Shown: piece by piece, positions 43,301 through 58,300 of the stretch
Layout: every line of letters begins with the position of its first letter
How positions within the stretch are numbered: position 1 is the stretch's first letter
Assembly: GCA_019914945.1 (NCBI GenBank)
Contig: CM034106.1
Span: 1,922,001-1,986,000, forward strand
Reading direction: 5' to 3'
DNA length: 64,000 bases
Source: Typha latifolia
Taxonomy: Eukaryota > Streptophyta > Magnoliopsida > Poales > Typhaceae
Translations under genes and position numbers: made by a program
The notes under the pieces: model-generated
The model's input: only the letters and a program-made list of their open reading frames with translations
Database searches by the model: none
Told to the model about the DNA's origin: nothing

Positions 43301-46300
43301 TCAGTAATACGGTCTCAGTTTAGGATTAGGAGCATCAAATTCCTATGTGTTTATGTGCATACAATACAATGAATATGCACTTGTGGAATGGATGCATGGA
43401 TGAAAAAGTAGCTGACAGGCGAATTCTACTTGACATACATATATACTCGGTACTTCACAAGATCTGACATTCAGAGCAGGGTATGGTCACTAGCAATCCA
43501 TTGACTTAATAACTACAACCAGAAAAGAACAAGAAGACATTCAACTCGATGAAGGATTAACTTGTTTATGTCTGGAAAATAAGATTATGTGTTTACTATA
43601 GATTTAATGTTGCTTAAATTAGAGGAGGAAAGTCATTAACAATGAAGACATCGTCAATATTTTAGTCTATAAAATAATGTTGGAGATACTCGATGAGTCA
43701 CCTTGAATAAGAAGATGAGGCTACAAACAGAGAAATGTAATCAATTTTCTTCATCTATGTTAAAAACAATGACATGTGTAAGACATACCATCCGAAAAAT
43801 TAGAAGTTAGAATTGAGATTGCCTTATTTAGATATTGATATCTGTGACAGTTTTCACTGTTATTGGTGTCTGCCTCCATTTTTGTCAGGTTTGTTCCATC
43901 AGAAGCTAAAAGTATCCTTGCAGCCTTTAAGACCAGAGAGAAAAAGGAAATCCATGATCTTAAATAATTGGTGAATACCAAATAAAACATATCTAAGATA
44001 CAACAATTTATGTAGCATCTCCTGACATATAAATTGAGAGAGAGCAAATGGTATCAACATCATACATATTGCACGCGTATATGCCCAAAAAAAAGAAGAG
44101 GAAATACATTACATATCAACATACACATACAAAAGCAGAGAACAATTAATAGAATTACCTCTTATATGCTAACAAGTAACACAAAAGGCTAATGAACAAC
44201 AGCCATTAATGTAAAATATTCTTACATTACAACTCTGACCATGTAAATAATTGTCATACTTCCAAATAATACAGATCTACAAATTGGATTATAGATATTG
44301 ACATACAAAAACATTGAAAAGGGAGGAAAAAACATACTTCAGTGTCATAGAGGCTTACGTGAAAGTAAAAAATAATAGTAAAAAAATATCAGTATGATGG
44401 TAAAGTATGACTCCGATTATATAAATGCGTATCATATTGACACCAATAAGAGATGTATTGAGTAGTGACTGAATTTCCCATAAAGGCTTCCCAGTTTTCC
44501 CCTTACACTATAGAACTACTTGCTTTTTGATAAATGTATTCTATTAGGAAGTAACTCTTTAGTCTTCTTATCATAGAAGAGTGCCAATTCACATAATGTT
44601 AGAATAGGGCATGCTTGTTTTAACTTTTAACTACCTCCTGCAAACAGAAAATTAAGAGATAAACAATATCAATCATTGAATTTTTCATCAATTAATATAA
44701 ACATATTCATCGGAGGATACAATGTGACTAATGGTTAATTCATCTGTATTTTTCCATTTAGTCAGAAGACAAACTAATGGTTCATGTAGGATGTATTTAC
44801 TAGGAATTTCGTAAGGTTTGAATCGCTCTAAATTTATTATTATAATATTATAATAATAATTACTTCTTAAAAGAAATTGAAACTATGTGCCAGATAGTTC
44901 CAGTTATCTTAATCTAAGGCCTTGTTTACATTAAGAATAAGGTCAATTCTAGAATAAATATTCTTTTTTGTTATTCCCAAAATGAGATTAATATTTCAGG
45001 CCAGTGGCACACCCTGGTGCCGAGCCGTGCCGAGCTATGTCAGTCCGGCACAGCCGCATGCCGATCATCGTGCCATGTGGAACCCTTTTTTTAATTTTTT
45101 CTATTTTTATCAATCACTATTAAATCAACTAATCAATCGATCATTTAGAAGGTTTAGATAAAATTAATGATGATGAGACTAGAAATGATAATGATGATAA
45201 TGGTGATGGTGATAATGGAGATAAAACATATGACCCTGTTACACAACCTTCTCAAAGAGATTATTTTTACAGAGGACTTGAGTTTGTAGGTAATATGATA
45301 TCAGGAAAGGTGTACCCACAGGATTATATGAGTTTATCATTATTACCATCATATCAATCACATCCACTAGAGCTACAATAACCTTATTATACTCTATATC
45401 TACAATTTGCATATACTTATGGTGTGCCCGTGCTGGTCATTTTCGTGCATGTTTAATATTCATATCATATTATAAAAAAATTATAAAATTCTTATTTGTA
45501 TAAAGACTATATGAGAAATTACAATGAGAAATACTATTAATAGATGAGTTTTGAAGAATATTGATAATATTTAATGCAACATTCTTGTGATATTCTTGTG
45601 TCGGCAAATGAAGTATTTGATTCTCTTCATTATTCTACATTCAACTAGATATTAGTTTTAATTATTGAACTATTATTAATTAATATTATGTGTTCAATTT
45701 TATTATGGAGTATCCAATTATATAAATAAGTGTCCAATCATTAATATTAGTTTTAATAAATATATTTAATCATATTATGTGTTGAATAATATTTATATTT
45801 AGCTGTTGCTTTATCTTTAATAAAATAGGTCATTTACAAAAATAATTTAAATATAAAGCACTATAATATATGATTTAATACATATATTTAAACCAAAAAC
45901 TAAAGATTAACAAACGAAGACCTAAATATCTTAAAAGTTTATTAAAAATATTATAAATGTGTTCTCGCGGGATGTAGAGGCATGCCACTAGCATGCAGAG
46001 GTGTGCCACTAGCACACCCCATGCCGACCGACACGACACGGCACGTGCCACTAACATGACTGTAAGAACCAGAAAAAAAAGGGTTGAGAGAGGAAGGTGC
46101 ACATGCAACCCCCTCCCCTCTCCCTCTCCAGCACGCGACGAGGCGCAGCGGAGATCTCGTCAAATCCGAATCAAATTAGATTTGGATTTTTTTTTAATCT
46201 GTAAATTAAACCCTAATTCTCTCTCTCTCCTCAACCCCTCCCAGCCTCCTTTTCCCTTTTCTTCTTCTTCTCCTCCTTCGTTTTTTTCTTACTCACCATC

Positions 46301-49300
46301 GGAGTCACGCCGTGGAATCGGCCTGCCGGAGTGCCACCGGAGCCATCGGAGATGGCCACGTAACTCCTTAGTAAGCCCTCTCACACCCTCAATTTAACTA
46401 AAGTTTAATAAGGTAAAATAAAAATACCTAAATTGGGTTTTGCGGCTTCATCGACAAATCAGGCTGACCGGCGACTTTAGGCTGCTACTGCTCGTGCTCA
46501 AGAGCTCCAAGTTGTTGGCTTTGCACCATGGTCGCCTTCTAGGAAAGCCCTCATGGCTCCAGTCGTCTGTGGTGGGTTCTCCTCCACCTCGTGAGGACGA
46601 CGAAGAAGAGAGAGAGAGAGAGAGAGTCGAGGGGCTTGAGGGTGGTCGTGAACCGCCGCCGGCGGGGTCGCCGGCGGTCACCCTCTCCCCCGATTCTTCT
46701 CTTCCTCGCGTCGGTCGCGAGAAGGAAAAGGATTTGGTTGGGCTCGGGTTTAACCCGAGCCAACCCCTTTTTCTTACGAGTTCGGGTTTGGGTTCGGGTT
46801 TGGATTTCGGATCCAAAGACCCAACTTGAACCAATTATATTGGATGGGCCGCAGTTAGCCCGTAGCCCAATCCATTATTTTTGCTGGGCCTTGGCCCAGC
46901 TCGATTAGTTCTATTTTTTGGAATGGGCCGGGCCAGCAGTAGCCCAGCCCAATCCAATGGGTAATTTAATCTATTTTAGTTTTTTTTAATTTTTTTTTAA
47001 TTTTAGAAATATTAATATTATTCAAATCGAAAATTTTATTATTATTTATTATTAAAGATGGTGATTTTTAGTACGTGAGCTAGAGATTTGAGATTTCGGT
47101 TATCTTGCCTAGACTCAGGTGAGTGGGTTCACTCACATATTTATTTTTATTATATTTCGTACCTTTGTCAGACCATGTAATTTTCTATATGTAAAAATTA
47201 TTTATTTCATCCTTACGTGCAAATTTAATTGTTACATTTTCTATGTGCATTTAATCATTATACTCAGTGCATCGTCATACCTTATGCAAATATTAAATTT
47301 TAGTGAAAGAAAAATAAGACTAATATTGGTACGACTTAGATAACAGTCTCGGTATAAATCGCTTACAGTTTTTCGTGGTGATTCAAGTCTATCTAGAAGT
47401 CCAGGAGAAAATCCTAAATCAGATCACTGCGGTGACTTTCTTAGGTAACTCTGGCGGGGTTAGAGAATAGTCCTAGGATGAATGACAAATTTTCTAAGTG
47501 ACTCTAACTTCTCTCAACGGTTAGAGGAAAAGACAGAGTGTGTTGATCACATGATGATACCATCTGATGACCCTAATCGAATTAGCTATAAAGAAAAGTC
47601 CTAAGCATTATCACGAGGTGACTTCTAGTTGATGTGGATCCACAGGGTTTAAACCCATTGAAACATATGACAGTATAAATATTGGAAAGATGTTAACATG
47701 TTAAAACTGTGCAAGGTTACAAGTTATGACTCTATTATTATCATTGTCATTATTTAAAGAGCATGCCTATTGTAAATTGTTATGGATATTGTTGATTTTT
47801 AGTTCTAAATTTTAATTTTATTCAACATTAATATAATTTAGAATTTATTTGGTTTTCGAGTAGATTCCACTCACTGAGCTATAGTTGTTAGCTCATAGAT
47901 TTGTTTTTTATATTTATTTATCTATCTCAGGTAATAGTCAGCGTGACGACTGAGCGAGACGTGCCCGGACTCCACCTTCACTTAGGATCCACCTATTTAC
48001 TTTTCCGCTCTTTTGGATTTTTATGTTTTAGATTATAAGTTAAATTTATTTCATTTAGAGACTCATTTTAATGACATTGTTTTATAATAATTGCAATTAG
48101 TTTTAAATTTAATAAAGCAGATCTTCTTCGTTTATTTATTTTTGCCATCGTACACTTAGAAAGTATTAATAAGGCTTCGTATATCTCAAGCATATTGAGA
48201 TCCATGGCTAGTCATGATTTCTATCTCGGATCGTGACAACGACCATTGTTGATTTAATATGCAATTAAATATCTTTTTTTGTCTATCCCTTGTTTCTATG
48301 TCAGAAAGACCTTTAAGTCCACCCATCCGTTTCCAGAAAGTCAAAAATCAATTTCAACAATGCATCTTTACCTATCTTATCATCATATAACGATTGCTTT
48401 TGACTGTAGATTTCCATAACAACACCTCCAATCCCAACATCCTTCCCTCACTCCGAGAAAAGAAAAGAAAATCTGAAACCCCTACAATGCTAGACCTTTG
48501 GAATGAAGCATCAACTATATGAATGGCATTCCCAATCATAACTTAATATGCATTCATATTGGGGTGTATATGGCAAAAGTAATGTAGTGATTTCATTTGA
48601 AAAGTGCATCTTTACCGATATCCATCGATGACCGAATAATTCTAAATAATTGCCACATGTATATGGCACCTTCAAGGGATATATCACCAGCTGTAATAAG
48701 GGATAACTGGTTGGTAGGACTGCAGCAGGCGATTTGTGGCATTCTTCATTCTAAAACTAAAGTAGCCTATAAAAAGAAGAGCCACGAACAATAGAATAGC
48801 ATAATGAAAATTGAATAACTAGCCACAAGGATGCTTGGTTCAACATAAGTCAATGCTATATTAGTGATCAAGGATAAAATTCAATGTCAAATTAGTTCCA
48901 GCAAATACCTAACATACTTATATGAATAAACATACACACAGGTGACAGAGCAAAGAATGGTATATTGTTTTCTTATTCTGTTTCCTTTTCCTTTCCTCTT
49001 TTTTTTTTTTTTTGAGCAAATTTGAATTAATAGCAGTCAAAAGCACATGATGAAGAAATATAGGAAGACTACATTTGCGAAGGCCTCAAATCTTCCAAGA
49101 GAAAAATGAGTAGTAGCACTATATTATGTCAAAGTGAACAGCAATAATTAAATGAGAATTTTAATATGGCAAAAATGTTGTACTAGTGACTCACTTGTAC
49201 AGCTCCACAAAGACCAAGATTTTGCAAACAGAACGTCAAATTGTCATGCAACCTCCATAGGATCTTTATTTTCTTTTGATGATCCTTGAAATCACATAAA

Positions 49301-52300
49301 TTTTCTCTTACAATGGGCATACACTGTAGACATCAGGAAAAAATGAAGTAAGCCAGACCTGGTTGTACAGAAAAAGAAAGGTTATCCTCAGACAATATAG
49401 AAAAGAAGAGGGACCTGGAGTTTCAGCTCCTCAAGCTTTTTACTGTAGATCACTGTAAAACTAGAAGCAGTATGAATGACAGGACCGTATGGGTAGACCT
49501 CAACATCCGGAGAAGCAACTACACTCTCGAGGTCTAAATAATCATCAACAGAACATACCTATGTAATTATGAGAGAGTCATCAGATAATTTTGCATGAAA
49601 AAGAAGGCCAGTTAATAATCTTTCACCAGTTGCTATCTCTTATTCGTGTTGATATAATATATGGACCTTGGCATCAAGTAAATTCTCAAGAGTGTTGATG
49701 CATTTGGTGTACATTAGTTGGTTGGACCCACCTGGAAAGGATAAAGAGAAAAAAAATGATAAGAGTAATTATAGAAGTTCAATCATTCAGTGAAACTAAA
49801 TTTCATCTTGCCATAAATGCAGATAAAGTATTTATTTATGGTTTTCAAAAAAATGCAATAACTGTTAGCATTGAGTTCATCACTTCATCCTAAGGTATGA
49901 GAAGGATATACCAAACTCAAATTTTAAAATAAGATTATATAAATCATAAGAGACTATTTTGCTCAATAGTCAAGCCTTTTCAAGGATAACAACACTTTAG
50001 CAGGTACACGCAAGCAATAGACTAGTATTATCTATTATGTTTCCCTACTGTAATTGAAGAGAAACTGAATATGAAGAGTTCATGAACAAATTCTACATGG
50101 CTGATAGTAACCCTGACATGGCCGATACCCCTTATTGGAGGTATGTTTACCTTGGCTTAGCAGCTTCCAGAGCAACCTAAGGAATTAATGAGAGCATAAC
50201 TTAGTCATAAAACACATGAAACATGATTGATAAATACTTCGTAAATAAACCTGTTCCGGTAAACGAAGTCTACGACTGGAAACATAAGATTACTGCCAAG
50301 ACCATATGAAAGCAAAACTTAACTAGGCTCATCATTTGTTATGAACTGAAGCTGAAGGGTACATTTCGAAAGAAACAAGATAAGTTCAGATTGATTTGAA
50401 ACTTGAAAGCATACAAAGTTTGAGAAGATTATACATCCACCATGATAAAATATATCTCTTAACAACACTGTAAAGTAACAACCCAATAGCACCAAACTTA
50501 GAATCCCAAATCAGGACGACAGGCCCTAAGATTAAACTAGAAAGCACATCTCATAGCTAAACCCAGAAATCAAAGAAAAAATTACACTGAACCAAATGCA
50601 AGCTTTCAAAAGGATTTGGTCATTTGACCACAACCTTTTTATGATTAGAACTTGTTAGAAATGTAGGAGAATTCAGTTTACTTCAAACAATTAGAATACA
50701 TTATCTATGAGAAGAATTATATCATCTACAGTACTAGAATATCATTATTGGCTTAATCCCATGAATGTCATCAATTTCCTCTCTTGAGAAGAACTTATCT
50801 TCAAATTAAAAATATAAGAAAGTTTATTTGTAGTCTAGACTCTAGAATCAGTGGAATGAAACGGTAGAGCACAAAGTAAGGTCCACCACTAGTGCACCAT
50901 CGTATTCAAGATGGAGAGATGGAACACATTCCATGATGGATGAATGACCATGAGCGCTTCCTGATAAAAGCTTAGGATTTAAAAATCATCCTCCTTAGGA
51001 TAAGCAAAGCTCTAAACTACATGCATCACACTGAGAAATGGCAAAGTACCTAGAGAAGACCTCTCTCCTTTTACCTTCTTGTAAAGAGCTAAAAAGAACA
51101 AAACTTCATGCCCCAGCCTGAATTCTCCAAGTACAGATGTGACATATATATCTAAACTAGGGGCCAATATTTGTGCGTCGATGCATCCAAATTCGACCTC
51201 GTTCCGTAGATGGATGATGATGACTAGTACTTGCTACAATCTTAGAAATTCAAAACAATCTGCCATGCTGGAATGCTCAATTAAGTACTAATATTATACC
51301 TATGCATATAACTAATGGAAAGTATGAACAAAAATCAAGTTTAGCTATCTAATATATATGCTTTAAGGCCTAAATAGTTGAGATTCACAGCTTGTAATTA
51401 TTGTTATTATGGTATGTGTTAGGAGCATGAATTACTTGCGGTCTTGTTCAGTAATATGTTATACATAGAAGAAATATTTGACCAATTAGTTGATCAAGCA
51501 AATGCAAGAAATAATTAAACACAATGAGCTAATAGTTCTAGTGTGTGAAAATTGGAAACGGCGGCCACCATGGAGGGGCGGTGCACCAGCCACCCCGCCA
51601 TTCTGCCTGGCGCTCGTGGAAGGTGGCCTACGGCGCCGTCTTGTAACATTCAAAAAAAAAAACTCTTAGAGCGCACATGCATTGCCCGTGGGGGCACCCT
51701 TCACCCTCTCCTTCACCATCACGCGACGAGGCAATCGCGAGTTTTTTGGCCAAATCCAAATCGAAATCAAAATTTGAATTCTTCCTATAAATAAAAACCC
51801 TAAATCCCTTCTCTCTCTTTCCTATAAATAAAAACCCTAGCCCCCTTCGTCCCTCTTATTCTTCTTCTTTTCTTTCCTATTAGAACCACGTCGTCGGACC
51901 CGACCGCCAAAGCACCGCCGGAGCGATCGGAGACCACCACGCGATTCATTGGTGGTGATTTTTCTTAGCACGTGGAGTAGAGATCGTAGTCATTTGAATT
52001 AGACTCAGATGAGTGGGTTCACTCACATTTTTATCTATTGTGTATTTCATACTTTTTACATAATCATATATTTTTCTGTGCAAATTAAATGTCATATTTC
52101 TGTGAGCAAATTAATTATTGTATTATTGTGCAAAATATATGACTCAATGCATTGTTATACTTCGTGCAAATAGCAATTTTAATGATTACGAATATTTGGA
52201 AAAATATAACTTATATTTGATATGACTTTGAGAACAGGCTTATACTATATATTCTTCGTACATCTCCCAGTGGTAACTCATGTCTACCTTGAAATCTACT

Positions 52301-55300
52301 AAACAAACCTTCTTGATCAGCATATGATATGTTTAGGTGACTTTGGCATGGTTAGAAAAAAATCCAAACAACAGACCTATACCTGATTAGCACATGATCC
52401 GTTTAGGTAACTCTGACGTGGTTAGACATCAATCCTACGCTAGACCTAATGTACTTAGCTCATTGAGTTTATAAGTGTGGCATTCCCCTTAATGTTCTTA
52501 CTGATGCCTGATAAATCATTTCATATATTGATAAAAGCAGTTTGTCAGTATGGTCCAGGGTTTAAGTCGGCATTTATGCATGAGTTACGTGAACACTTTT
52601 GAAGAAGCAAATGGCTAAAACAAATGATAATTTGGAGAACCATAGAGCTGCATAGAAGAAAAATGGCTGCTCCATTTTGACTGAGACTTGGACGAATTAA
52701 AAAGAAAGAAGCATTATGAATTTGTATCAATTATGATCTAGGAATTAGTTTTCTACATTTCATTGATTGTTCTAAAGATTGACATACAGGTGAATACATA
52801 CATAATATTGTTGTTGGAGATATCAAGGAAGTGGGAAAGGAAAATATGCTTTAAGTTGTGACTGATAATGTTGCTGCTAATTTAGGTTAAACATCAAAAA
52901 CCTACAAGAATGGTACAGCCTTTGCCGTTGTCAAAATAAAAGTGGAAAGATGTGCCTATGGACTTTATCTCAGGACTTCCCCACACTAGATCAAATCATG
53001 ATGCTATTGATTAAGTCTACTCACTTTTTGGCCATTCGCATGACTTACTTTTTAGATCATTTTTCACAACTTCATATTAAAGAGATTGTCCGACTCCATT
53101 AAGCACCTTTGTCAATCGTGTCTGATAGAGATCCTCATTTTGTTTCTAAATAATGACGAAGTCTTCATTCAGCTATTGGGACACGATAGAAATTCAGCTC
53201 ACTTATCACTAGCCAGACCGATAGATAATCTGAGAGGACTATCCAAACCCTTAAGGATATGTTGCAAGCTTGTTCCTTGGAGTAGAAAGAAAATTGGGAT
53301 GATCATCCTTCACTCATGGAGTTCTCTTACAATAATAGCTACCATTCAAGTATGAGACTAGCACCTTATGAGGCGTTGTATGGCTAAAAATGCATATCTC
53401 CACTTTATTGGTACAAGGTTAGTGGGAGACAGTTATTGGGGCTAAATATGGTTTAAGATGCCATTCAAAAAATTGTCAAAATCAAGGAAAGTTTCTGACA
53501 GCTCAGAGCTGTCAAAAGAGTTATGCTGATAATTGGAAAAAAAACTGGAGTTTCAAGTGGGTGACATGGTTTTTTCAAAAGTGTCACCTTGGAAAGGATC
53601 GATCAGATTTGGTAAGAAAGTCAAATTGAGTCCTCGCTTTATTGGACTTTTTGAGGTGTTAGAACACATTGGAGAGGTGGCATACCAAATAGCATTGCCA
53701 CCAAGGTTAGCTAAAGTACATAATGTCTTCCATGTGTCTTCCATGTGTCTATGTTAAGTATGTACCTAGTGTTGATCATATGATCGATTTCGAACCTTTG
53801 GAGATCTGAAAAAATCTATCTTATGAGGAACAACCTGTAGAAATCATAGAAACTCAGCAAAGAACTCTTCACAACAAGGTAATCACATTAGTTAAGATTT
53901 TATGGCAAAATCACAAGCCGGAAGAAGCAACCTGGGATCGTGAAGATGAAATGCAAGAGAAGCATCTAGAGCTATTTCCTCAGTCTACGTAGCGACTATT
54001 ACGGTATCAATTCTTTTATTACATTAATTTTAATCTCGAGGCAAAATTTCTTTTTATTGGGAATAGTTGTAAGAACTAAAAAAAAAAAAGTTGAGAGAGA
54101 AGAGGGCGCATGAGCACTGCACGTGCAATCTCCCTCCTCTCTTCTTCTCAGTCACGTAGCAAGAATGGCTGCGGGATTTTCGGCCACTCCGAATCAAATT
54201 TAGATTAACGATTAGGATTAAAACCTAATACTATCTTACTCACCCACCCTAGCCCCTTTCTTTCCTATCTTCTTACTTTTATACTGTCAAAGTCACGACG
54301 TGGGAACAAACCACCGAAGCAATTGTGAAGTTGCGGCTTCATCGGCGAATCACGTCGGCCAGCTGCTTCGGGTCGCTACCCCTCCATCACTGGAAGCTTC
54401 ACGTCGTGTGCCACGTGCCACAAATGTTCTCCTTTGAAGCTCTCATGGCTCCAGTCGCCGTCAGCCATGGATGGAAGACCTCCCATGTAACACCCCAATT
54501 TAAATAAATAAAAAATCATCTCTGATTGATGCATGCCTCGAGCACGTGCGTCGACCCCCACCCACCCACCCCCCGCGTCCTCTCTTCTCCTTCTTCTTCC
54601 TTTTCCCTTGCCGTGCACGCCACCCTCCCCACCTCCATTATCTCCTCCTTCCCCTCACCGCAACCATCCCAACCATTATCTTCTCCCCCACCTCACTACC
54701 TCTTTCCCTCTTCTCTCTCTCGGGTTGCCAACGTCGGAGCTGACGAAGCCCCGGACCGAGATCCGTCGAGCCTGCTGATCAACCCCTTTTCGAATTGACA
54801 CCGCGTGAGGAGGATTTTGGGATTCCGAAAGAGCCGGCTAGCTGAGGAGATTTAGTGTACTGTTGGAGATCCCCAAGCGAGTAGAGTTTATACAAGTCTA
54901 GAATAATATAGTTACAGTCATTATACCTGTCATGACACTATAGGAAATGTCGGTATTAATACGTGCATTTAGTGTACCATGATATATCTTTACTTATGCA
55001 ATTATTGATAATTTGCTCATCATGATATTATGAGAATGTTAATGTAGCATAAGCATTAGTGTGATGATGCTCTACATGTATCATGTATGATATACCCTTG
55101 AATATATATCTGTTGTGAATATAAAATGTAACGATCATGATAACTATGACATGCTTTATACACTCATAGGCACTGCACCACTTCCACCTATCATTAGTAG
55201 TCGGGTTCTGGCTAGGCAGTGCCCTTACTCACTCAGCCCAGGGTTAAGGGTAGAGTGTATTTTATATGACTATACTATTAGCGGCCTACACCTGAGGTCG

Positions 55301-58300
55301 AGAGCCTGTGTGGCATTTAGGTACTTATACTGCATAGTCAGGACTAGATTATGATGATAAAAGAACATAATTGTGAGGCGGGGATATATCTATAGTGGTA
55401 CCCGACGACGTAGGGTTAAGGCCGTCGTTGATGAGCCGAAGGCTCCCGATTCTCCTGCTGAGGGCGATAATGATTTAGAGAGAGTGAGATATGGGCTTAC
55501 GATCAGGGTCCTTAGTCTAATGGCCACAGATAACCGATCACATGTAGTGTCGCCATACACGTGTATGTGGCATTACCATTAGATGTGTATATATCCCCCC
55601 TCGATGTATGAGATGATGGATGATTGTTTCTTGAGAGTATTTACCCTGTGTGGTGAATAGCTCGGTGAGCTATGATAAGTATGATTAATGCCTTGGTAGG
55701 CATGAGATGACTAAACTACTCTTTTATTGCTATGCATAAATGTAAACACTATGATTGAGATTCGATGTATGAGATGATGGATGATTGTTTCTTGAGAGTA
55801 TTTACCTTATGTGGTGAATAGCTCGGTGAGCTATGATAAGTATGATTAATGCCTTGGTAAGCATAAGATGACTAAACTACTCTTTTACTGCTATGCATAA
55901 CATGTAAACACTATGATTGAGATTTATATGAATAAGAGATTGTATCAAGCTTTATATCTGTGTGGACTTATCTTGATACGTTTAGAAACTAGCATGTTCC
56001 AGGATAGTGACCGGTAATCTTTATCGATTGCATTGATTTAGTAACTCATGGTAAGTCATTTCAACAAGCATATTGTTATTGCTAGCAATTATAGGCATAA
56101 ATTGGATATACACATGTGATTTCATTATTTTAGATTGTATGAATCCTACTCGCTGGGATGTAAGCTCACCACCTCTTGGTGGCATTATTTCAGAGCTACG
56201 AGACGCAGGTGCGGGTAGCGTGGAGTAGCTGCCTTTCTATTCAGTATGTATATTAGTTGTATTAAGCCCCTGCGAGGGCGTTATGATTGACGATGTATTT
56301 TGGACTTTAGCATTGTATTTTGGATGTGTATTTAGAAGGCTTGTTGTGGCCTATAGAACTTGTATCCGGATTCTTATGGTTGAGTTTATTTATGGTGAAT
56401 TTGTGCTGCTATGTGCCTTGTGAAATCCTTTTACTGACAGGTCATGTGATGCACCGCGTGGGGGGATTTACCCACGCGGTTTACACATGTATTTGGAGGT
56501 TTGGGTGTTTCATCCCACCACCGGTTGCCATAGCCGATCTTCCCTCTCCTCTTTAAGTCATCAAGGCCGGGAGGAAGATGCTGGCATGGCCGGCGGACTG
56601 CTTCGAGATAAAGAAGCAGACTCGCGCAACCCAAGTCTCGCCTTCATCCCTTAAGTTAATGGATTCAGGTTGGATTTGGATTTCGAATCCAAGAGACCCA
56701 ACGTGACTTAATTATGGGTGATTGTGTAGGCTGCGGGCCAACTGTAGCCCAACCCAACCAAGTGGGCTTGATTAGTTGATTTGGCCCAATTGAGTAATAT
56801 ATTTAGTTTTAAATTTTTGAAATCTTGATATTATTTCATTTAAAATTTTATTGTTATTTATTATTAAAGGCGGTGATTTTTAGCATGTGGACTAGATATA
56901 AGAGATTTCAATTGTTTTATCTAAGACTCAGGTGAGTTGATTTACTCACATATTTATTCATATTATTTGTCGTACCTTTTATCGGACCATGTACTTCTAT
57001 GTGTGCAATTTAATTATTATAATTCTATGTGTAAAAATATATTATTCAGTGTATAACTATACTTTGTGCAAATTGTAAATTTTAGTGGAAAAAATTATAA
57101 CTAGTATTTGGTATACTTAGATAACAGTCCCGATATAGATCGATTGTGAATGGTGACTCAAGTCTAACTGAAAATCCAGGGGAAAGTCCTATTTCAGATT
57201 ACTACGGTGAGTTTCTTAGGTAACTCTGGCGAGGTTAGGAAATAGTTCCAAAATAGATTGAAAAACTTTCTGAGTGACTCTAATCTCTCTCAACGGTTAT
57301 TGAAAGAGACAAAGTGCATTTATCACATAATGACACCTCCTGATGATCCCAACCGAATCAGTTATGAGAAAAATATTCAAGCATCATCTCGAGGTGACTT
57401 CTTGTTAATGTGGATCCACAGAACATAGGCCCAATTGAGACAAATAATATTATTATTATTGAGAAAAATTTCGGTATGTTAAAATTGAGCATGTTATGAA
57501 ATGTGACTTTTTTTTATTATTATTATCGTTATTATTGTTACTTTCTATACATGCTTAGTAAAATTATCGTTTTATATCACTGAATTTGGATTTTTATTTA
57601 ATGTTATAAATTTTAGATTTATTTGGCCTTCGAGTAGATTCCACTCATTGAGCGATAGTTGTTGGCTCATAAATTTTCCTCTTCTAATATTTTAAGTAAT
57701 GATCAGCGTGACAACTAAGCGAGATGCACCAAGACTTTACCTCCACTTAAGACCTACCCATTTACCTTTCCGTTCTTTTAGTCTTTATGTTTTAGACTAT
57801 TCGTTAATTCAATTTGTTTAGAGACACATTAGTGATGACATTAGTTATTTTCATTTCAATTAGGTTAAATATAAATCAAATTTTTTTCTTTTATTAATTT
57901 TTGTAATGGTGTGCTTAAAAAGTTTTAGTAAGGCTTCGTGTATCTCATGCGCATTGAGGTACACGGTTGGTCATGATTCCGATTTCGAATCATGACATTA
58001 TATATGTTCTTTTTTATATTAAAAATGCTAAGCCACATTGTCACCCGCATTGTCGCCCACCTTACACCTAGGCACTAGGCGGTCGGGTGATCGCCCCCAA
58101 TCGCAGCCACCTTTCAAAACATGTTAATACAATTAAAACAAAAACAAGAACATATTGGAAACTGGATATTTAGACACAGTAACATGCCAAAAGTGATAGA
58201 ATCACAAATTAAAAGAAAAGAAAACAGTATTACCTTTCCCAATGATAGGTGATGCAGTCATACCAAATATGCGAGGACATTTCATTCCATTAGTTTTATA

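Larger units (their letters stand above)
54068..57997 (+). mobile_element. Gypsy-family 3' LTR (copy 6), interrupted by a solo LTR
   Basis: Starts TGTAAGAACT immediately after the integrase/PPT region and ends GAATCATGACA. This shows that the repeat family LTR 1-8 is the LTR of a Ty3/gypsy element. The leader is internally deleted (no donor seen); acceptor-like attaaag lies at 56866-56872. A 2027-bp solo LTR of another family splits it at 54486-56512; without that the LTR is about 1.9 kb. Confidence 0.85.

Noticed and set aside
46440..46834. Overlapping 128-129 codon frames on both strands
   Set aside because: Same GC-rich LTR segment as above; open on both strands because of base composition, without any conserved motif.
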